Below are positions 58,621 to 64,000 of a stretch of DNA of 64,000 bases, one piece after another; the stretch's first letter is position 1; each line of letters begins with the position of its first letter. Under the pieces are notes generated by a model, which made no database searches, was not told where the DNA came from, and saw only the letters and a list, made by a program, of their open reading frames with translations. Made by a program: the position numbers and the translations under genes. Source of the DNA: Hymenobacter negativus (GTDB lineage Bacteria; Bacteroidota; Bacteroidia; Cytophagales; Hymenobacteraceae); contig NZ_JAEDAE010000003.1 of assembly GCF_016056375.1 (NCBI RefSeq), positions 124,001-188,000 of the forward strand, written 5' to 3'.

Positions 58621-59565
58621 ATGAAAACCGATTTCAACCACTGCGAGTCCGTGTACTGGGTGTTCACCCAGCTTTGCAACGACAAGTGCGACCATTGCTA
58701 CAACAGCTCCGGCCCGCAGGGCACGCGCATCAGCGCGCAGGACTGCCTGCGCATTGTGCGCAACCTGCCCGACCAAGTAGACCGCCTCATCCTCTCCGGC
58801 GGCGAGCCCATTGCCGACCGCGCCAAGCTCTACCTGATTCTGGACGCCGTGCAGGAAAAATATCAGGGCCGCACGCAGGTCATGCTCCAAACCAACGGTG
58901 ACCTGCTGACCCCGGAAATCCTCGATTTGCTGATTGCCAAAGGCGTCACGCGCTTCGACATCGCCAGCATCGACCGCTACCATAAAATGGCCGGCTCCCG
59001 CCTGATGACCCTGGCCGACCTCTTCGAAAGCCGGGGCGTGAACGGCGACGACCACGACCCACTCATCGACAAGGAGCACCTCCTTGTGGAAGGCCACCGT
59101 CTGAGCTGGGGCTACTGGGGCGCCACCGAGGACATGTGGCTGGGCGGCAACTGGGCCCGGGGCCGCGCCCTCGAAAAAAACATCTGGTTGCGCGACCCCA
59201 CCCATAATTTCTGCGCCATTCTTTCCGGGGCCAAGGGCTTTCTGGGCGGCACCGACTTACCGCAGGAAATCAGCATTCAACTCTGGAAAATTAACCCCTG
59301 CTGCCCCGGCACCAAATTTCCTCTCGGCGATGCCCGCCAGGAAAAAGTGGCCGACGTGCTGCTGCGCGCCTCCCAATCCGAAATCATGCAGCGCCTCAAC
59401 CAGGGCGAACCGTGGAAAATGGGCGAATCTGTTGGGGTGAGCGAGGCCCACGCCCTGGCCCGTGGCGAAGAGCTGCAGAACGTGTGCCGTTGGTGCGATG
59501 AGTTCTTCGAGCAGCACCAAAGCGTGCTGCCCATCGTGGGAGCAGAGAACCCGGAGCCGGCCTAA
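58621..59565 (+). CDS. radical SAM protein with C-terminal cysteine clusters
   Basis: The 314-residue protein starts at ATG 58621. It has the radical SAM motif CNDKCDHC (C19, C23, C26), the GGEP loop (LILSGGEPIADRAKLYLILD) and TNGDLLTPEILDLLIAKG. Additional cysteines are at C227-C228 (NPCCPGTKFPLGD) and C289/C292 (NVCRWCDEFF), which could bind an auxiliary iron-sulphur cluster, like SPASM/twitch enzymes. The reaction is unknown. It ends the importer operon, suggesting that the imported compound is a substrate, cofactor precursor or regulator of its radical chemistry. The stop is 36 bp from a convergent gene. Confidence 0.85.
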   Translation: MKTDFNHCESVYWVFTQLCNDKCDHCYNSSGPQGTRISAQDCLRIVRNLPDQVDRLILSGGEPIADRAKLYLILDAVQEKYQGRTQVMLQTNGDLLTPEILDLLIAKGVTRFDIASIDRYHKMAGSRLMTLADLFESRGVNGDDHDPLIDKEHLLVEGHRLSWGYWGATEDMWLGGNWARGRALEKNIWLRDPTHNFCAILSGAKGFLGGTDLPQEISIQLWKINPCCPGTKFPLGDARQEKVADVLLRASQSEIMQRLNQGEPWKMGESVGVSEAHALARGEELQNVCRWCDEFFEQHQSVLPIVGAENPEPA

Positions 59566-59601
59566 ACCATCGGCCCGCTGCATGAGCTGATAAGCTGGGT
59601 T

Positions 59602-61464
59602 TCAGGCTGCCGGCCACGTTTGGGCCACGCGCAAGCCGCGCAGCATGGCGCTTTTCTTGCGCTGGTGGGCCTGCATGCGCCGCAGAATGCCGCTGAGAAT
59701 GTGCACGGCTTCCACCACGCGTGGGCCTTTGTTGAGCATCACGCATTCGGCCCGGTCGCCCATGGCAGCGTCGGTGATTTCGGCGCGGGAGGGCATGCCG
59801 CCCCGGGCCAGGCTCTCCAGCACCTGCGTAGCCCAGATGACGGGCACGTGGGCGGCCTCGCACAGCCACAGAATTTCTTCCTGCACCTCGGCCAAACGCT
59901 CGAAGCCGCATTCCACGGCCAGGTCGCCTCGGGCAATCATCACCGCACAGCTGCTGGCCTGCATGGCGCTGAGCAGCAAGGCCGGGAGCTGCTCGAAGCC
60001 CCGCCGCGTTTCAATTTTGAGGATAATGGGCAGCTCCCGGTCCGTGAGGCGGCTGATTTCCTGCCGCAGCTGCTCCACATCGGCCGCCGAGCTGACGAAG
60101 GAGAGGGCCACTAGGTCGGCGTGCTGAGCTACGAAGGCGAGGTCGCGGCGGTCTTTCGCCGTCAGGGCCGCGAGGGGCAGCTGGCTCTCGGGTAGGTTGA
60201 TGCTCTTGTCGTTGCGCAGCTTTTCGCCCTGCGGGCGGGCCTGGGTGATGCGTACCCGCACGGCTTCGGGCGCGACTTGCTCGATGACCCCGCCAATCTT
60301 GCCATCATCGAACCAGATTGGCTCGCCGACCCGCACGTAGTCGAACGCCTCGGGCCACGCGCAGCCAATGGCCGCCGTGGCTTCGTCACCGGCCGCCGCT
60401 GGTGCGCTGCCCGCCGCCCGGCGGAGCACCAGCAGGCCGTCGCCGGGCCGCAGCAGAATAAACGGCTCCAGCTGAGCCAGGTGCTGAAGCGTAGCCGTGC
60501 CGCCCGCCGCCCGAAACTGCGTGAGCGGCGTGAGGTAGGCCGTTTTGCCAAGCTCGGCCCAGCAGCCTTGCGGGCTGCAGCTGCTAATGTGCAGCTTGCG
60601 CCGCCGGCCCCGCGCATCGACAAACGCAATGGCCTCGCCGGCCCGCAGGCCCGACAGCCAGGCGGCAGGAAAGGCCAGATTGGCGGCCGCCGCCGTGGCC
60701 GCCGTGGGCTGCTCGGCGGCACACAGCCACACCCGTGCGGGGGCCAGCTTCCGCCCAAAGGCATCGCGGGCTGGCCCTATTTGCAGCACGGCGGGGCCGG
60801 GCGTCAGGCCCTGGGTGCGCAGCTTGGGGCCGGCCAGGTCCATGCTCACTTTGCAGGGCTTGCCCAAGGCCTGCTCGGCGCGGCGCAGGTGCCCAATCAT
60901 TTGCTGCCAGGCCGCCACGTCGTCGTGAGCGCAGTTGATGCGTAGGCAGTCCATGCCCTGCCGCAACAGCTCTTCTACCAACGCATAATTGGTGGCGGCC
61001 TCGCTGGGCATGGTCACCATGATGCGGACGTTGCGCCCGGCCGGCACCGGCCCCAGGCAGGCGGTGCTGTGCTCGGCCAGCAGGCGCGGGCCACTGCTGA
61101 AGGTTGGGAAGGTTTCGGCCGACTGGTCCAGGCCGTTTGCGGTGGGCTGGGCCAGGGTGTGCAGCACCGCCCGCACGGCCTCCACATTGGCCAGGGCGTG
61201 GGCCTCGGCCCGGCCCAGCGATGACAGGCCGAGTTCGGCGAGGCGGTATTGCAGGGGGCGCAGGTCGCGCTGGCGCAGGGCCAGGTAGTGCAGCAAGTTG
61301 CGGGCTCCTAATTGAAAATTTGGGTGAATAGGCGTCAGGTAGCCAGCGCATTGCGCGGCAAAGTCGGTCATCTCGTCGCGCACGGTGCTGAGCTCAGCCA
61401 GCAGCCCGGCAAGGTCGGGGCTGCGCCGGGAGGCAACCGAAACGGGCAGGTCGAGCTCAGCCAT
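59602..61464 (-). CDS. atypical pyruvate kinase-like protein
   Basis: The 620-residue protein carries pyruvate kinase motifs in its C-terminal 480 residues: VRIMVTMPSEAATNYALVEE, VSMDLAGPKLRTQG, LVALSFVSSAADVEQL, ILKIETRRGFEQL (catalytic Lys and metal Glu), MIARGDLAVECGFERLAEVQ, ATQVLESLARGG and PSRAEITDAAMGDRAECVML. The usual C-terminal regulatory domain is absent, since the chain ends about 60 residues after PSRAEITD. An extra N-terminal region of about 150 residues and a long insertion (about 270-410) replace it. It may still transfer phosphate between PEP and ADP or act on a related compound. Confidence 0.8.
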   Translation of the reverse strand: MAELDLPVSVASRRSPDLAGLLAELSTVRDEMTDFAAQCAGYLTPIHPNFQLGARNLLHYLALRQRDLRPLQYRLAELGLSSLGRAEAHALANVEAVRAVLHTLAQPTANGLDQSAETFPTFSSGPRLLAEHSTACLGPVPAGRNVRIMVTMPSEAATNYALVEELLRQGMDCLRINCAHDDVAAWQQMIGHLRRAEQALGKPCKVSMDLAGPKLRTQGLTPGPAVLQIGPARDAFGRKLAPARVWLCAAEQPTAATAAAANLAFPAAWLSGLRAGEAIAFVDARGRRRKLHISSCSPQGCWAELGKTAYLTPLTQFRAAGGTATLQHLAQLEPFILLRPGDGLLVLRRAAGSAPAAAGDEATAAIGCAWPEAFDYVRVGEPIWFDDGKIGGVIEQVAPEAVRVRITQARPQGEKLRNDKSINLPESQLPLAALTAKDRRDLAFVAQHADLVALSFVSSAADVEQLRQEISRLTDRELPIILKIETRRGFEQLPALLLSAMQASSCAVMIARGDLAVECGFERLAEVQEEILWLCEAAHVPVIWATQVLESLARGGMPSRAEITDAAMGDRAECVMLNKGPRVVEAVHILSGILRRMQAHQRKKSAMLRGLRVAQTWPAA

Positions 61465-61698
61465 AACATCGGCAGGGAAAATACACGAATGCGAAGGGGC
61501 CCTGCTGCCAGCGGGGTTGCGCGCGTACCGGGCAATAGTTTGGAATTCAGCCGGAAAAAGGTGAAATCCGCCTGCAAAGAACTGGGCCGCCGGGCTCCAA
61601 TGCCCTGCGCATTATTAGCCGAGGCCTTGATTTTTGTCATGAATTCGGGCGCCTGAGTTGATGAATATTGCAACTCAAAGCATCTCTATTTCAAGGCG

Positions 61699-63216
61699 AT
61701 GAATATCAACCTGCGATTTCTGTGGTTGCTGCTGGGGCTGAGCTGCTCCGGGCACCTGGCCACCGGGCAGCGACCGGCGGTCGTCGTTATTCCGCCAGTC
61801 ATCGCGCCTCTGCCGGTGGATGAGCTGGTGATTGCCAACGTGAACGTGGTGAACGTTGACTTGGGCGAAATCGAGCCGCACCGCAACGTGGTGCTGCGCG
61901 ATGGCTTCATTGTATCGGTGGGCCAATGGGTGCCCGCCGGCCGGGGCGTGCCCACCCTCGATGGCACCGGAAAGTACCTGGTGCCCGGCCTCTGGGACTT
62001 CCACACCCACGCCCTGGCTTCGGCCGCCGAGGAGCAGCTGGCCCTGCCGCTGTACGTGGCCCACGGCATCACCAGCATTCGCGACGTGAGCGCGGCCCGG
62101 CCCCTTGCCGACCTGCTGCGCACCTACCAGGCCCTGGAAACCGGCGAGCGGGTGGGGCCACGCATCGAGCTGGCCGGCCCCGTCCTCGACGGCTCGGCCG
62201 ATGCCAGCACCAGCCTGACCCTCACGGCCTCCCGCGCCGAGGGCTACGCCCGGGCCGAAGCCCTGATGCGAACGGGTTGGTGCAGCCTGCAAGTCGGCCC
62301 ATATCTGTCGCCCGAGGCCTTTGCGGGAATAGCTGCCGCTGCCCGCCTGGGGCGGGTGCACCTGGCCGGCGCAGTGCCCGAGGCCGTGCCGGTGCTCGAT
62401 GCCATCGCGGCCGGCCAGCGCAGCATCGAGCACGCCGACAAGCTGCTGATGGGCTGCTCCGGCCATGAGGCCGAACTGGTGGCGGCGCGGGCCACGGCCC
62501 TGGCCGGCCCCCGGCCCCTACCCACGCTGCAGGCCGGCATCAAAGCCCAGCAAAAGGACATCGTGGCCAGCTTCAGCCCCAGCCGCTGCGCGGCTCTGGC
62601 CCAGGCCCTGATGGAGAGCCGCACCGCCGTGATGACCGGGCTGGTGGCGCACGACTTCGACCTGCGGCACGACCCCGCCCCGGAAGACCCGCGCTTGCGT
62701 TCGGTGCCGGCCAACGTGCGCCGGCAATGGGCGCAGGCCGCCCACGACCGGCCGCATCTGTCGGCCTCCAGGCTAACCAAAATCCACGCCGCCGATTCGT
62801 TGCAGCGCGGTATGGTGGCCACGTTTGGGCTGTTAGGCGTGCGCCTGGTAGCGGGCTCCGATGCCGGCTCCGGCACACCCAACCTCTTCTATGGGGGCAG
62901 CTTGCACGATGAGCTGGAGCACCTGGTGGCGCTTGGCCTCACGCCAGCCGAGGCTCTGCGCGCCGGCACCGCGAACCCCGCTATGGCCACAGGCCACGGC
63001 TTCGATTCGGGCCGTATTCAGCCCGCCTACGCGGCCGATGTGGTGCTGCTCAACGGCAATCCGCTCGACGACATCCACAACCTGCGCCTGATTGAGGCGG
63101 TGGTGCTGCGCGGCCGCTTGTTTAGCATGACCGCCCTGGCCGGGCTGGCGGCCGAAGCCGAGCAGGAAGCCGCCCGGCAGGCTGTGGCTACCCACGCCGC
63201 CACGGCCATTCGCTGA
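61699..63216 (+). CDS. exported amidohydrolase-family protein
   Basis: The 505-residue protein has a signal peptide (MNINLRFLWLLLGLSCSGHL, ending ATGQ) and an amidohydrolase (metal-dependent TIM barrel) core: VNVVNVDLGEIEPHRNVVLR, LVPGLWDFHTHALASAA with HxH metal ligands, AHGITSIRDVSAARPL, SIEHADKLL, and VRLVAGSDAGSGTPNLF with the conserved Asp. The C-terminus has ADVVLLNGNPLDDIHNLRLI typical of imidazolonepropionase-like members. Secreted Bacteroidota members act on peptides, prolidase-like dipeptides or related amides; substrate not determined. Separate unit, divergent from the pyruvate-kinase-like gene. Confidence 0.9.
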   Translation: MNINLRFLWLLLGLSCSGHLATGQRPAVVVIPPVIAPLPVDELVIANVNVVNVDLGEIEPHRNVVLRDGFIVSVGQWVPAGRGVPTLDGTGKYLVPGLWDFHTHALASAAEEQLALPLYVAHGITSIRDVSAARPLADLLRTYQALETGERVGPRIELAGPVLDGSADASTSLTLTASRAEGYARAEALMRTGWCSLQVGPYLSPEAFAGIAAAARLGRVHLAGAVPEAVPVLDAIAAGQRSIEHADKLLMGCSGHEAELVAARATALAGPRPLPTLQAGIKAQQKDIVASFSPSRCAALAQALMESRTAVMTGLVAHDFDLRHDPAPEDPRLRSVPANVRRQWAQAAHDRPHLSASRLTKIHAADSLQRGMVATFGLLGVRLVAGSDAGSGTPNLFYGGSLHDELEHLVALGLTPAEALRAGTANPAMATGHGFDSGRIQPAYAADVVLLNGNPLDDIHNLRLIEAVVLRGRLFSMTALAGLAAEAEQEAARQAVATHAATAIR

Positions 63217-63309
63217 TTGTTTTTCAGACCTGATTTCTCGCTGGCAGAAATTACTCACCGCCAGAAAATTGCCCTCCCTGATGGAGTGGAAGACCTTTTT
63301 AAGCCCCAT

Positions 63310-64000
63310 ATGAACGTCACTGCTTTCAGTACGCAAGGATTTGAGCGCAGCTTTTTGCAGCGCGCCAACCAAACCCGTCACCAACTCACGCTGCTCGATA
63401 CGCCCCTCACCGCCGATACGGCCCACTTGGCGCAGGGGGCGCAGGCCGTGAGCATCTTCACGCGGGACGATGCCTCGGCCCCGGTGCTGGGCCAGCTTTG
63501 GGACCTGGGCGTGCGCTACCTGGCGGTGCGCGCCACCGGCACCGACAACGTGGACCTAGCCGCCGCCCGCCAGTTGGGCCTGCGCGTGGCCAACGTGCCT
63601 GAATACTCGCCCTACGCCATTGCCGAGCACGCCGTGGCCCTCATGCTGGCCCTGTGCCGCCACCTGCGGCAGGCCGACCAGCAGCTGCGGGCCAACGACT
63701 TCTGCCTCGACCACCTCATCGGCTTCGACCTGCACGGCAAAACGGTGGGCATTCTGGGCGTGGGGCGTATTGGCGGGGTGGTGGCGCGCATTCTGCACGG
63801 CTTTGGGTGCCGGTTGTTGGGGGTGGATGTGCAGCCCAACCCCGACCTGACCTCGCAGTACGGCCTGCGCTACGTGCCGCTGGCCGAACTCTGCGCCCAG
63901 GCCGACATCATCTCGGTGCACACCCCGCTCAACGCTGAAACCCAGCACCTGATTGACGACGAGCTGCTGCACCAGATGAAGCGCGGCGTGATGCTCATCA
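63310..64000 (+). CDS. ldhA: D-lactate / 2-hydroxyacid dehydrogenase (partial)
   Basis: The reading frame is open from ATG 63310 to the right edge (230 residues); about 100 residues are missing. Features: an N-terminal catalytic-domain segment, VRATGTDNVDLAAARQLGLR, YSPYAIAEHAVALMLALCRH, then the NAD-binding motif GILGVGRIGGVVARIL (GVGRIG at residues 150-155) and ADIISVHTPLNAETQHLIDD. The family reduces pyruvate to D-lactate with NADH. The C-terminal catalytic His is beyond the window. Confidence 0.92.
   Translation, partial: MNVTAFSTQGFERSFLQRANQTRHQLTLLDTPLTADTAHLAQGAQAVSIFTRDDASAPVLGQLWDLGVRYLAVRATGTDNVDLAAARQLGLRVANVPEYSPYAIAEHAVALMLALCRHLRQADQQLRANDFCLDHLIGFDLHGKTVGILGVGRIGGVVARILHGFGCRLLGVDVQPNPDLTSQYGLRYVPLAELCAQADIISVHTPLNAETQHLIDDELLHQMKRGVMLI

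Overview
The window looks like chromosomal DNA of a GC-rich member of the Bacteroidota, most probably Hymenobacter or a close relative (order Cytophagales). Support: two kinds of type IX secretion sorting domain, a SusC/SusD pair with a hybrid two-component regulator, Bacteroidota-type genes throughout, one promoter of the TTTG/TAnnTTTG type, and many dispersed palindromic intergenic repeats. No rRNA, tRNA, phage, insertion sequence or CRISPR array was seen. The identification rests on reading the proteins, not on a database search.

Layout. 1-5.2 kb (minus strand): a surface adhesin/tail-fibre-like protein running off the left edge, a YghZ-type aldo/keto reductase, class II fructose-bisphosphate aldolase and a nearly cargo-free T9SS sorting-domain protein. 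5.6-12.9 kb: a small ORF, then a minus-strand cluster of PqqD-like protein, ATP-grasp ligase, divergent PLP decarboxylase, urea-transporter/M23-peptidase fusion, TPR/outer-membrane barrel and TPR protein. This is one of two candidate uncharacterised systems. 13-16.4 kb: a gliding-motility-type (T9SS type B) secreted protein, a polythreonine lipoprotein and a dihaem cytochrome c peroxidase.

16.7-27.7 kb is a signalling region: a LytS/LytTR two-component pair, a KaiC-KaiB-KaiB-PAS histidine kinase-CheY operon (clock-like, no KaiA seen), a DUF5996 protein, and a membrane protein/HisKA_3 kinase/NarL regulator trio. 28.0-49.3 kb is a polysaccharide utilisation locus in two divergent arms around a 1434-residue hybrid two-component regulator: DUF2264, GH105, GH35, GH43 (exo-beta-1,3-galactanase-like), SusC, SusD, DUF2264, a double GH43 and a BNR-4 propeller. 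That set fits type II arabinogalactan (arabinogalactan protein) as substrate.

49.6-50.3 kb: a DUF2064 glycosyltransferase-like protein. 50.4-59.6 kb: the second candidate system, a TonB receptor, a YnjB-like binding lipoprotein, two permeases, two amidotransferase-fold proteins, an ABC ATPase and a radical SAM protein, read as one transcription unit behind a recognisable promoter. 59.6-64 kb: an atypical pyruvate-kinase-like protein (minus), a secreted amidohydrolase, and a D-lactate/2-hydroxyacid dehydrogenase cut by the right edge.

At least six families of palindromic repeats (10 copies) lie between genes. In several places they supply the stop codon or terminal codons of the neighbouring gene.
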